Positions 40,772 through 52,660 of a stretch of 64,000 nucleotides of DNA are shown piece after piece. Under the pieces are notes generated by a model, which ran no database searches, was not told where the DNA came from, and saw only the letters and a list, made by a program, of their open reading frames with translations. The translations under genes were made by a program, and so were the position numbers. Source of the stretch: Tetrahymena elliotti 4EA (taxonomy: Eukaryota > Ciliophora > Oligohymenophorea > Hymenostomatida > Tetrahymenidae). Positions within the stretch are counted from its first letter, which is position 1. Each line of letters opens with the position of its first letter. The stretch is taken from NCBI GenBank assembly GCA_000231825.2, contig JH720306.1, positions 1,028,199 through 1,092,198 on the forward strand, read 5' to 3'.

Positions 40772-42727
40772 TTTTTAATCATAAACCTTAATTTAATAAG
40801 TCACTTCAATAAAGAGTTGAATTTTTACCACTATTAATAGTTACATAGAATTTGCTATGTAAATAAGTAAAATTAATCTATTTTGAATATTTAGCTGGAC
40901 GCCACAATAAATTTCATAGATTGTTTTAAAAACAAATCAGGTCAAAATATATTTTTCTTGCAAATTGATAGATCCAAAGTTAAAACTTAGCAAATTTAGC
41001 TTTATGAAAAAAAGTTACTATTAATCACCTATTAGCAATAAATAAAGATCTTTTAAAACCTTAACATAAAAATTCTCATATTTTGTTCATCAATCGCCAT
41101 TTCTTAGTTGGTTTGTTTATGGAATTAATTAAATGATTTAAAATAAATTTGATATTTGAGTTTAATAATTTAGAAAATGTTTTAATAATAGTAATACAAT
41201 ATTATGTTTTTAGTTAAAATACATTGTCTCGGTTTATTTTAAGTTAAAATTTATACAAAAATATTTAAAATTGAATTTAGTATATTATAGAGAAAAATAA
41301 TAAAATTTAAAATTAAACCTTTCTTTTTATGTAACACTTCTTGAAAAAAAAGGATTTAAAACCAGATATAAACTTTTAAATATATTGTTCTTTTTTATTT
41401 TATTAGATTTAAAAATATAAGGAAGTATAAAGAAGAAAAATATAAATGAGGTAAACAAATATATTGTTAAATTACTTTTTTATGGTTGAAGAAAGTAAGA
41501 TAAATTAATTTTCTTAAATATTAACCACATTAATTCAATTATATATTTATTTATCAAATATTCAACAGTCAACTGATAGCCATTAATAATAAGAATAATT
41601 TGATAAATTTGCTTTAAATTAAGTACAGCAGAAAAGAGTGCAAATACTATAAAATATTTATATGCTTTCTGATATTATAAGTTTGTATTATTTCTATAAA
41701 TACTAATATATAGAATTATATATAAGATATAGATTAAAAATATAGATTCAGTAAAGTTCATACATTCTATTTATTATTCTAGACATTAAATTTGAATTTC
41801 CTTTGAGTATTAACTAATATTCATAATAAAATTTTCCTATTAATTTATATTAAGGATCGTATTAAAAGTCTAAACCTTTTCTTGTTTTACTTTAACAAGT
41901 ATCTTTTATTTGATATTGAAAATATAATTTTTTAGAGACTTCCTTCTAGCAAATAGATTATTTATCTATTTTATTATTGATATTTTCTTCTTTTATATAT
42001 TTCAAAAAGTAAAAGTGTATCTTATAATCAAAAATAATTTTTTATCTCTAAATATTTTTTAAATTTATTATTCTAAATTTTACTAAATTTTAGTTTTCTT
42101 TGTTTAGTTTTTGATTGATATAAATTAAACTGTTACTTAAATAAATATCTTAATTTGAATATAATAATTTTATTTAGCTGTTGATAAAATAATTTATATA
42201 ATATGTTAAATTAAATATTATCATTTTACAATTATATTCATAATTATATTTTGGCTAACTTATTTCATATTTCACTATTACTATAATTTTCATAACTCAA
42301 CAAAAAGAAAAATCGCTGATTACATTACCTAATTAATAAAATCTAAATTTTATTTTGTTATGTTATGATTAAATTTCTAAGTTTTTTTTCTTCAAGTTTC
42401 AATTTGTACTAAAATTAAAAATTAAATAATATGTTATTTGCGAATTCTTTTCTTTTTAATAAAATAATTAAATGTTATTTGCGAATTCTTTTCTTTTTGA
42501 TAAAATAATTAAAATTAATTGTTCAATTTTTGTTAAATTATTAAAAAATATTTGGAAAAAGTGATAACAAAAATATCTTCTCACAATCATTATTTGCAAA
42601 AAAGATAATAAAAAGACAAACAAAATAGAAGGAAACTGAATATAAAAAATATTTTTTTATGATTAACAAAAAGTAGTATTAAGATAGATTTTAAAATTTT
42701 TGTTTTTTTTAAAGATTAGTACTACAT
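40772..42727. other. A/T-rich DNA with one short paralogue-like fragment
   Basis: Mostly A/T runs. On the minus strand at about 40864-40930 the frame reads FVFKTIYEIYCGVQLNIQN, which resembles the IYC segment of the neighbouring 258-residue protein (KKKYLQIYCKTCVEVQF). It runs without a stop into that gene's upstream frame, so it is either a leftover of a second copy or an unrecognised 5' exon. The rest (41000-42420) shows nothing I can support. A 41-bp tandem duplication is listed separately. Confidence 0.4.
42431..42512. repeat. 41-bp tandem duplication
   Basis: Two adjacent 41-bp copies, 42431-42471 and 42472-42512, each beginning atgttatttgcgaattcttt and differing at one base (a/g) near position 29. 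They lie in non-coding A/T-rich DNA, so the duplication looks recent. Confidence 0.9.
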
Positions 42728-44086
42728 TCAAACCTTTGAATCATTTAATTTTTCCTATTTTAATCTGCTATTATTCTCAATTTATTTATTAAGAAACTTG
42801 AAAAATAAATAGTCTATGAAATTTAAATAAACATTTCTATCAAATTCTTTATGTGTTTTATGATTTGGGGATTTGTTAATATGATAAAGTAATGGCGTAA
42901 ATGCATAAATATTTTCATATTTTAAGTTCAATAAAAGATGAATTAATTTTCTTTCATTCCAAAAATCGAAATTACAAAAAATAAAAAAATTTGTTCTTAA
43001 AAATATAGAAAATCATAAGATATTATTTTTAATCTTGATAAAATACCTGAACCTCATTCGAGGATATTATTTTTATTCCCTTTCTAAAATATAGTTCGCC
43101 TTTCTTATAATCTGGAAAAATTTTTATTTCTATAATATCTATGAATTTAAGAAAATAAGAAATAAGCCATTATATCCTTAACACATTTATCACATATTAA
43201 AATCATAAAATACAAACTATACTGAGTTTAGCTTTTTCTATTTCAATACAATGATAAAATGAGAAAGTTTTTAATCTATTGACAAAGAAGAGGAGATGGA
43301 AATCTTTCAATAAAATACCTGAAAAACGAGATGATATCACTACTTTAATCTAATTTAAAGAATAATTAACCACAATTATTAATCAATAAATATTTATGGG
43401 GTTAAATGGTGTAAAATTTAATTTAACTGCTACAGTAAATTTCAATAAATATTTGCTATTTTTTTCTCAATTGCTATTGGCTTTCAAGTACTCTATTTGT
43501 CTAAACCATGAGGTTAAAAAATTTCACAAAACAAGATCTACTTTTGATAGTTTTGAGTTATATTTAACATAAAATAAAGAAGAAAAAAACCATAAGGACA
43601 TGATTAAATCATTTAATAAATACCACATTTTTATTACCTAATCTACTTTAAAAGTAAGATTAGTGCTGAGATCAACAGAGATGAAAATTATAATTTTTAT
43701 AAAAATAGATATTATCTTTAAATTTAATAGAAAATTAATTTAATATTGTGTTTTTTTATTTTCAAATAGAATAAATAATTATTTTTAGAATAGTGATTGA
43801 TGCAAATAAGAGTTTTGTGAAGATAAATTTTTTTTTCTCCCAAAAATTACCTTTCAAAAAATTAACTTATTTTATTTAAAAAACAATTCATTATTCTCAG
43901 AATTGTATTATTTTTTACTGGCCTGGTCTTTCTTAATAAAAATGGGATTATAAAATTGCTATCTAAGAAGAGATAGATTAATAATTTTCAATCTTATGTG
44001 TAAAGTCGAAAAAATAATTGATCTAATTCTGAACATTTTATTATTTTAAACTTCGAATGTTCTAAATCAAAAAATTGAGAGAACAT
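42728..44086 (-). pseudogene. Probable decayed paralogue of the 258-residue membrane protein
   Basis: Four coding-like pieces follow the order of the intact neighbour at 39995-40771. Piece 1 (44086-43988) MFSQFFDLEHSKFKIIKCSE resembles its N-terminus and stops at TGA. Piece 2 (about 43610-43243) contains CFVKFFNLMVQTNRVLES, QIFIEIYCSSQIKFYTI and ERFPSPLLCQQIKNFLILSL, matching KFFKLYQFIRIL, YLQIYCKTCVEVQFGV and YYPPLFNQ..NIILSLY, then TGA. Piece 3 (about 43205-43047) EIKIFPDYKKGELYF resembles FGLYLKYNNELFP. Piece 4 (about 42995-42728) FIFCNFDFWNERKLIHLLLN extends further than the neighbour. The frame breaks between pieces could be introns or real lesions, so it may still be a functional multi-exon gene. 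The alignments were made by eye and are weak individually. Confidence 0.45.
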
Positions 44087-44201
44087 GTTTACATCTGATT
44101 ATAAAAATATATATTCAATTTAGCTTTATTTTTATAAATTGTTGAATCCTGTAAAAAATAGTTTAAATATCAGAATTTCAGGAGTTATAATAATGATAAA
44201 A

Positions 44202-44833
44202 TCATTTTGATTATACTTTATTTGCAAATATATCAGAATTTAAAAAATTTTATTTGTTTGTCTTTAACTTAAATGAAGATATTTATTTTTATTTGAGCAA
44301 TTAAGAAGTTTTTATTTTCAATATTGCTAAATAAAAAAAAGCATTAAGATATAACTTTACCACATAAAGAAGAGATAGAGGATGTAAGAGGTTGCTTTCT
44401 ATTTTTTAATTTAATTTTATGCATTCAAAGTATAGCAAAAGTTCTTTACCTAAAAATAATATCAAATGACTTTAGTCAAAATCAAATTTCCCACTTTTTT
44501 AAATGATATTTTCCACACCTAAATTTTTTTACTTTCAGGCTTAATATTGAGTATTTTTTTGTATTTAATTAACTAAGTCTTTGCATAAAAATTGAATTAG
44601 TAAAAACCAAGTGTTTAATTGATATTTGTTAAAATAAAAATGAACAATATTTTTCAGAATATCCCATTTTACCTCTAAATGTGTATTTACTCTAAGTGAA
44701 TTAAATAATTTAAAAATGATTTTGCTTCTTCTTTGCTATGACCAAAGTTTTCTAATAAATGAACTAATTGGGCTTAGAAAGAAATTAAATTTATCAAAGT
44801 CATTTATTCATTAATAAGTTGCAAGAATTTAAG
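44202..44833 (-). pseudogene. Second coding-like fragment cluster, possible further paralogue
   Basis: Two minus-strand pieces look like exons. The first (44833-44673) reads QLVHLLENFGHSKEEAKSFL and NYLIHLEQIHIQR and ends at a GTAAAA donor-like site. The second (44449-44202) follows an acceptor-like TTTTTAG and reads ELLLYFECIKLNQKIESNLL and HPLSLLYVVKLYLN before TGA 44202-44204. The first piece weakly resembles LITHVENFQ..YKFIMIQQI of the 258-residue protein. Frame between the pieces is not proven. Possibly a real gene, possibly a relic. Confidence 0.35.
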
Positions 44834-45189
44834 AAAAAAATGAATATAAAGTTAAAAGATAAAAATTTGGTTAAAGTTAAGTATTTTTGATAGTAAAGAC
44901 CCATAAAACATATAAAACACTTTTTTAAAAGAAAAAGTAATAAATGAGTTGTTGATTGTTAAGTTATTTTATGAAAATTCCAAATAAAAATTTAAATAAT
45001 ATATGTTATTATTATCTCTTTATAATTAATTATTCTTAAAAGCAAAATAAAATTGCTTATCTTGATTTTTATTTGAATGATAAGAAAAATTGAGTATTAA
45101 CCCACTATTACAAGAAAAAAAATTTTATTTCAATCATTTATTGCAAACTTCTTAAATTTGATTATAAAGTAAAAACAGAATTCATTAAT

Positions 45190-45690
45190 AATACCATAAA
45201 TTTACAATTTGTATTCTTATAGAAATTTGCCTTTCTAAAAATTTCGAAACCCACCCTTCTAATTCCTTGCTGCATATTTTTCACCATAGATTTTTTACTT
45301 TTTACATAAACATTATTAAATGCTTTCTTTTACATTTCAAAATATTTTTCATATCTAAAAGATTATAACTCTTTAATATTGATATTCTCCCTATTTAAAT
45401 AATTCATTAAGACATTAGAATTACAAAAATCATTTGTCAATAGTGTGTATACATTTTTGATCTGAAATTTTTAAAAAAACAAAGGTTTGATATATTATTA
45501 ATTTAAAATTAGATTTAGATAAACGTATGATTGCTTCGATAATTTAAATGTAATTATTTACAAATTATATTATGATAATTTATATTTATTTCTAGAAATA
45601 ATTGATTCACATTTTTAAGAATTTATATATTAGTGTAAAAATGTTTTGTAAACAGCATTAGATATATATTTAAAATAAAGTATTTTTTCT
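45190..45690 (-). other. Long TGA-free frame, coding status unclear
   Basis: A minus-strand frame without TGA covers at least this span and contains stretches of mixed composition such as KSMVKNMQQGIRRVGFEIFR and VLMNYLNRENINIKELQ. In DNA this A/T-rich a frame of a few hundred codons free of TGA can occur by chance, so the support is only the residue mix. Confidence 0.25.
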
Positions 45691-46179
45691 CACTTTAGAT
45701 TTATTATTAAAACTTACTCTCTGCGATTTTAAGCTATGTAGATAAACTAACTATTTGATAACATATGAAATAAATTTATTTAAATTATCATACATTAAAA
45801 AATATAACACTTTTAACAATTTATTTTTATCTCAAGTTATGTGTAAAAAGATGAATGAACTTTAAAATTTTTGTCTTAAAGGTTTTTATCCTTGAAATTA
45901 CTTCAAAGAATACTTTAATTATTACTACTTTGCTTAATGAAAACTTTAACTTTATAAATTAAGGCCTTATTGTTATCAATAGCTTTAAGCTAAAATAAAA
46001 TTTATTTTCTCATTTCTAATTCCAGCAGCAAATAAGATTGGCATATTTACTACTGGCTTGATAAATTATATTATTCTACTTTCAAATAAGTAATATAAGT
46101 TTTAAAAGTCATACAATTTAAATGTTTATCAACATATTAAAAATTAAAATAATCCTTAAATAACAACTATAGTCTATTT

Positions 46180-46614
46180 AAAATAAATATGTAAGTAACA
46201 TCAGAATTTTAAAATAGATACTTATTATTTGAGTTTTTTCATTTATTTATAAATTTGAGACTTGAATTTTATTTTGAAAATAATTGTTAAATTTTATATT
46301 TTTCTGATAATTAATGAGCAAGAAATAATATTCACTCGAGCCAGTTAAAACTTATAGATTAGGAGAATCTTAGATGTGGATAAAAATTGATTAATAGAAA
46401 TTGTGGTCAAAATATTATTAGAAATAAATACTTATTTATAAACCTGAAATTCATATTCTTTGTTTTGTTTAGACTCCCTCGCTTTGCATTACTAAACTAA
46501 ATAAAGGCATTAAACATTATGAATTGTTTTGAAAAATAGCGTTTTGCCTTCACTTTAAGGTATAAAACTTCATTTTTTTGATAATTATACTTGTCTTAAT
46601 ATTAATTATTTTTA
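46180..46614 (-). other. Coding-like exon pair, unknown
   Basis: Piece 1 (46614-46444) begins after an acceptor-like TCTATAG and reads YNYQKNEVLYLKVKAKRYFS and MFNAFIQFSNAKRGSLNKTK, ending at TTTCAG|GTTTAT. Piece 2 (about 46400-46180) reads DSPNLQVLTGSSEYYFLLIN. No family recognised, and neither a start nor a stop is defined. Confidence 0.3.
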
Positions 46615-47265
46615 CTATAGAATCATAACAATAGGATAATTTCAAATATGAGAAAAATTCCTTTTTGAAAGTTTTATTTTTTTGTTCTATGTTACTAAAA
46701 AAGTATTAGTATACCAATATAATTAAAAATACCTAGTATTTAATAAAATGATAGCAAATAGGTTTTTAAATTTTAAAACTAAAGGCATTAATAAATGCTT
46801 TCATTATTAATATGAAAATAATATTTGACAAAATAAAAAGTTAATAAAATATCAAAATCTATTAAGCCGGCCTTTTAAAATAAATATCATGCTTAGATAT
46901 TAAGATTATTTTTCTATCTATAAATCAAAGCATATTCTTTATTATTGAGCTATTGATTTCATTTTTTTTAAAAATTCAAATATTATTCCTTTAAAAGAAA
47001 TCTCATTATTCATTTCATATTTACAAACATTGTAATTTATGGATATTTATTAAAAATTACATACCTCAAATAAAATGAAATTGGACTTGATTCAAGCTTT
47101 TATTTTCAGTTTTCAAGTTCTTATCTAAGTAAAAACAAAAAAAGAAAAAATATATTTTTATTTAAACTCAAAAATAAGGAAATTAAATATATAAATCTTT
47201 TGTAAGATTGAATTAGTAATTTATTAGAATCATGATTTTTATTTCAAGTGAATATTTGCTTGAAG

Positions 47266-47301
47266 CAAGTTAGCTCAAAAACATGCTTGAAAGCTAACTT
47301 G
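47266..47301. repeat. Inverted repeat (10-bp arms)
   Basis: caagttagct (47266-47275) pairs perfectly with agctaacttg (47292-47301) across a 16-base loop. A direct near-repeat gcttgaa.gc flanks both arms. It lies in non-coding A/T-rich DNA; role unknown. Confidence 0.7.
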
Positions 47302-47542
47302 ATTTAAAAGAAAAAATAAGTAAAATTTAAAAGACTTTTTAATTAAAATGTTATGAGCAAAAGCTACCCACTTACAATCATAAATTATTTTATTTAATTG
47401 ATGTGAATACTAACTAAATTATTATTTAATCAATAAAATAGCTGGAGAAAAAAATAATTTTTAAATATTATAAGCAAATATGATTTTCTATTACTAAAAG
47501 AAAAATAAAATCAGTTTTTAATAAAAAAGTATAAGTAAGAGG

Positions 47543-47773
47543 ATGTTTAAATGTTACAATTACAAATGTAAAATTTCTTTATTATATATTTATATTAAAG
47601 AAAGAAAAGAAATTTTATTTATTTCAGATAATAAACCTTTCAAAAATATAAAAAAGAATGCAAAAATAAAATCAATTTTTATTTATAATTCATTTGATGA
47701 TAAAAAATTTTCTTTCTTTTACTTTGAAAAAAGTATTAAATTTCATAGACTATCTATTAAAATTTATTTCTGA
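47543..47773 (+). other. Short plus-strand frame, possible family fragment
   Basis: A 76-residue frame ends at TGA and includes KIKSIFIYNSFDDKKFSFFY. That block loosely matches KSIFIPSFKYEFYKNLHIE in the 258-residue protein and NFFIFCNFDFWNERK in the decayed copy, but lies on the opposite strand. It may be an inverted fragment of the same family. No promoter or intron evidence. Confidence 0.25.
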
Positions 47774-47876
47774 TTAGATTTTATAAAATTAAATACAGTT
47801 AGTTTTATTACTCTATCTTTAATTTATACAATTTATCAAACAAAAATTTATTTACTACATATAAATGATCTTCATA

Positions 47877-48240
47877 ATAAAAAATTTATATTTATTTTAC
47901 AGTATTTATTACTAATAAAATGTTAAACTGATGTAAAAAATAGCATCAATAATTAAATTAAATCAGAATTGTACTGTTTATTGATTTGTACTTTTAAGGA
48001 ATGTATTTTATTAAGCTTTCTTAACATTACTTTGATACTAAAATAATCAGACATACATTAAAAAGAATTAAATTTTAGAGATAAAAATATCTTAATCTTA
48101 ATGAGAAAATCATTCTTCTTCTTACTACTATAACCTATTAACCAACTGCATCTAAAACTATATTATTATCAGGATAATCAAATTCATCATTAAGAACAAT
48201 AGAAATAATTTATCTATACATTAGATAGCTAATTTATTTA
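47877..48240 (-). other. Coding-like exon, unknown
   Basis: Starting after an acceptor-like ATGTATAG, the minus strand reads QIISIVLNDEFDYPDNNIVL and DAVGQQVIVVRRRMIFSL, followed by a hydrophobic stretch, to a TGA near 47877. Acidic and basic residues alternate as in real protein, unlike the surrounding K/N/I/F noise. No start codon exon was located. Confidence 0.35.
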
Positions 48241-48923
48241 TTGTTCAAATTATCAAAGAAATACACCAAGTCCAAGCGATTGTAAGATTTTTCTGTATTT
48301 TATCTTAAAATGTATCATCATTATTTCGATCATAAAATATGTGTATGAAACATATAAAATTAAAAGAAAGTATGTAATTTTATTAAATTGAAAAGTGAAT
48401 AAATTAAAATAATAAATCTTTATAATTTTAAACATTATTTATCAAATTAAAATGCAAAATAATCAGCATCATCATCATTATTTTTGTTTATTTTTCAGCA
48501 AATAAATTTTATTTTGTTAATTAAGATAAATCTCCTCTATTTTCTTTAATTTTTATCTATTTAAACTGCTTTAACAAAGACGAAGAGAATAAATAACACC
48601 ATTTACAAATTTAGGAAAGAATTTTGAGTAAAGAAAATAAAAAAATATTAAGTAAAATAATGAAAAATTCTTATTTGTTTTATATAAAAACTAATATGAT
48701 TTAATCAGATAAAAATACTTAAGCTTTTAAATATTATTTCTTATTTATGAACTAATATTATATTGATTGATGTATGGATACATTTCATTTCATATTAATT
48801 ATATTGATAAAATGAATGGTTAATTATTTGTTTTTGTAAAAAGGAGATTTTGATATTTGTTTCTTTTAAGCTATTTTTTTATTAATATATCTGTTTATTA
48901 ATTTTATAATTATTGAATGAAGA

Positions 48924-50378
48924 ATGCATAATTAATAAAACATATCATATTAAAATGAAAACAAACCGACATTTTCACTGCAAACTAAAAAGTCTTTTTC
49001 TTTAATAGGGAGAGGAAAGACATTAGACACTTATAACTAGAGAATTTATAGTAAGATATAGAAAGATTATGTAGATTCTCTTGAGGAAATGAGACATTTA
49101 AAAGAGAAAAAAATTATAAAAGTAGATTTAGATTAGATGCCAATTTAAAAGATATAACAAGAGTTAGATATAAATATTCCGATTTATTAGTAATAGCATG
49201 AAGATTAACCTTTAACTAAAGATAGAAAGGCCAAAACTCTTTAAAAGAATTAGCTAGATATCCCTTAATTACTCTAAAAAACTCTTCCTTTGAGATAAAA
49301 GAGATGTAAAACAAATGATAATTCACCGAACAACAGAAGCATAAACACACCAAAGTAATTTAAATAAATGTATCGCAATTTTGATAAATATAAATTCAAA
49401 TAAGAGTATACAAAAACTGAATCATTTTAGGAGTAAAATGAAATTTTGGCTAAAAATAATTTAACATCTTATTAAATACATGAAAAATAAGATTTTTTAA
49501 AAGAAAATACTGCCTTAATTCAATAGAGAGAAGAAATAAATAGCAGATAAACTATAACTCCTATATAACCTGTAAGAGTCTTTGTAACAGAAAAAGGTAA
49601 ATTAATAAATGATAGATTTGATACACCAATTAAAAAACCAGTGAGCTTTGCTGAAAGTATTAAGAAGTAAAATGCTGATATCAGTTTAATAGAGTATTTT
49701 TAAGTAGGGAAGGATAAAGTAATAGAACATTTAGATTACCAAGATATGACTGATAATAACCTAACAAATTTTAAAAGTGATAATAAATAGCATATATAAA
49801 ATATTATAGATAAACATTAAAAGCATATGAAACCTTAGTGCTGTTCTAAAGGAGAGTAATTAAGAGCTGATTCTGCTCTAAGAAATTATAGAAATTAATT
49901 AGATGAAGAAATTGATAAATTTTATAAAAATCTTGAGTAGAAATCATTAATCCCTACTAATAAATATCAAAAAGATATTAAAAGAGCTATACCATATAAA
50001 GATGGCCTAAATGATGAATATTTTTTTTAAGAAGAAGATAATAATTAGCATACAAATTAGAGTTATAACTATTAAAGTAAATATAATTAAAATAATGATA
50101 AAGGTGCTGATTTTTTTAAGAAATATATCTAAGATGTTGATTTAGAAAAGTATAAAGAACTGCCATAATGGATAAAAGTCTAAACTGATAAGCAAGACTT
50201 GTTCCCTAAAATCTAATCACCTAGTATAGTAGGTAAATACATATAAAATGGAGTACTTCCTATAAAGTCAGTATTAGATAAATCTGAACAAAGCATACAT
50301 CAAAAAAAGAAAAAATACATAAGAAAAATTGAGAAAATAGTAACTGAATGTGATGATTACAAGCAATCAAATTATTGA
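48924..50378 (+). CDS. Unknown charged protein, 484 residues, single exon
   Basis: ATG 48924 opens a frame of 485 codons to TGA 50376-50378 with many TAA/TAG codons as Gln and no intron. It begins MHNQQNISYQNENKPTFSLQ and is hydrophilic throughout: Lys, Glu, Asn and Gln dominate, with no membrane segment and no signal peptide. A proline-containing block reads RFDTPIKKPVSFAESIKK (about residues 230-247). The C-terminal part DLEKYKELPQWIKVQTDKQD and SPSIVGKYIQNGVLPIKSVL looks more ordered. Largely disordered, possibly a cytoskeletal or ciliary adaptor; I do not recognise a family. The Met was chosen because an in-frame TGA lies six bases upstream. Confidence 0.75.
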
Positions 50379-51658
50379 GCTTCTTAATTATATATTTTTA
50401 CATATTAAATATTTCTAAATTAATTTTAAAATTATGACAATCAATTTTATTTTTATTTATTTAGTCAATTAAATTTAAATATTGATTTAATTATTACTAA
50501 ATATATAAATTAAAAATAATTTTTTTATGTCTTACTTATCAGATTTAGAGGTTTCGATCTTTTAAATGATTTACATATCAGTAAATTTAAGGAGAATTGG
50601 AAAAAATACGAAAATTAATGATTATAAAAAATATTTTTTTAAATTAAAAGTTTATCAATATGAATAAAAAATAAAAATCTGTCCATTTCATTAAAATAAT
50701 GATATTTTAAGGATTAAATTACTGTAGTTAATAATATATTAACACATCTATAGTTACAAATAATTCACTTTGTTATAAAAACTACAAATTAAGATATTTT
50801 TAACCATTCCTTATTGTTACAAATTTGATAAATTTAAATAATTTTTAGAAAATAGATATTTTGATTTGTTATAAATTAAATTTTAATAAAAAATAAAATT
50901 AAATACTATTCTTGAAGAGGAAAGTATATGTTATTTCAAAAGCTACTCATTATATATTTTTTAATTATTAAATATTTTCAAAAATGTATTCAAGTTAAAG
51001 ATAGACATTTCTTAAAAATTTTTTAGTAATAAAAAATGAAAAATAAAACTAAAGATCGATTTCTGTCAATTCTTCAACCATGGCTCACTCAAATTGTTTT
51101 TAAATCTAAAATTTTTTTTTGCATTAAGTTAAACTATAACTGTATTTCTTACAAGATTATTCTGAATTATGGTTTTTATGAAAATGAATGAAATATTTAG
51201 CTTAAACAAATTAATTAGAATTTTTTAAATTGATTATGAAAAAACAATTAATTCAACTTTAATTTCTAATAAAAATAATAGTAAATTTATGTTTTTTTCA
51301 TTATTTTGATATTTTAAGAGGCTTTTAATTAAAAAAATCATTATTTATAAATCACCCATACTATATTTTTACTAGTTTTTAAAAAATTAAATCAACTCCT
51401 TATGATTGTTTTTGAGGAGTTTTTTTAATATTAGGAGCATAAAGTATATGTATTGTCGAAAAAAAAAAAATACTTGCAATATACTTTTTTGTTTATTAAT
51501 ATCTAGAATTTTAATAAAAATCTTAAAAGATGTTAGAATAAATAAAGGTTCTTATAAATAATAATTTTAAGTTAAAATCAATCAATTTAAGATCTTTAAA
51601 CGTGATAGCTCAGTTAGTAAAAACCATAATATACTTGAAAATTTTAATTTACAACCAT
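50379..51658. other. Convergent intergenic A/T-rich DNA
   Basis: About 1.3 kb between the 3' ends of a plus-strand and a minus-strand gene. It holds A and T runs, including an A12-like run near 51460-51470. No ORF, RNA gene or repeat was seen. Confidence 0.55.
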
Positions 51659-52660
51659 TCATTATTTAATTTTGTAAATATGTTTTGAATTTTTTTTCTC
51701 AACATAGCATAATTCTTCTAAAAATGCTTTAAATGTAGCTTCTGGCTTTAATTAATTTGAAAAATAATTAAAATAATTTTATTAAATGAAAAGTTTTTAT
51801 CTACTCTAATATTCATCTCTGCTCTAATGTTAGGAATTGTTGTTTCTATTTATTTACTTTCAAGTTCTTTAATCTTTAAAGCAAGTTATTTCTTAACCCA
51901 CTATTGATTCTCTTCTGAAACATAAATTTCATCTTTTAATTATGCTGGTTTATTATCTTCATTATCTGCTTTATCTTTTTCATCTACAGGAATAATTTAC
52001 TCTCCTGGAATAATTTAAGGAATTATCAGTCCAGTTGGAGCACTAGATTCTTCAAAACCTATTTACTTAGTTTCTTTCATCTTTATTTTAATATATCCTA
52101 TTTTTTTAATTATAATTATATGATCAAATCTCTTTTTTGATTTAATTATTTGTAGAATACCTCTCTCTAATTTTCTCATAGATTTTAACTGGCAAACACT
52201 TTTAAATTCTACATTTTACTAACCATTTTCTTCTTAAACTTCCTTTGATGCTATTAATATAGGATAATTTGGAGATACTTTATCATCCTCTAATCTAATC
52301 TAAATAACTATCTTCTCCTAATTTTCTACATAATCTCTGATTTCTAGATATTTTTGAACATCTACCTATTTCAATATAATGTACTATTAATTTGCTATCA
52401 AAGAAATGTTATGCATACTTTTCTCTTTTCTCCTACACTTTTTTCTTAAGGAATTTCTCTTTCAGTAATGTATAATTTTAAATGTGGATTCTTTTCAAGA
52501 TAAACTTTCAAGAATTTAACTTCATTAAAATCTCCCTGTATAAAAATAATTCATATTTGCTTAGATTTATAAATGGCATCTCTTAAACTATATTTACCTT
52601 AATCCCACATATAATGTTATCTTTAAAGTAAGATGATTAATTTATAATATCTTTATCCAT
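51659..52660 (-). CDS. Small unknown protein, four exons
   Basis: No family recognised. Exons: 52660-52600 (MDKDIINQSSYFKDNIICG); about 52535-52415 (FLKVYLEKNPHLKLYITERE, IPQEK); about 52351-51813 (VDVQKYLEIRDYVENQEKIV, KSMRKLERGILQIIKSKKR, QWVKKQLALKIKELESKQIE); and about 51746-51659 (PEATFKAFLEELCYVEKK), ending at TGA 51659-51661. All joins use GT..AG with A/T-rich introns of 60-80 bp. The product is about 265 residues, soluble and mixed alpha/beta, with a proline-rich spacer (GLIIPQIIPGEQIIP) in the middle. The even residue mix argues for a conserved folded protein rather than chance ORFs. No clue to function from neighbours. Confidence 0.7.

Noticed and set aside
45236..45262. Possible tRNA-like box around tttcgaaaccc
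   Set aside because: No acceptor stem, D arm or A box can be folded around it; no tRNA gene found anywhere in the window.
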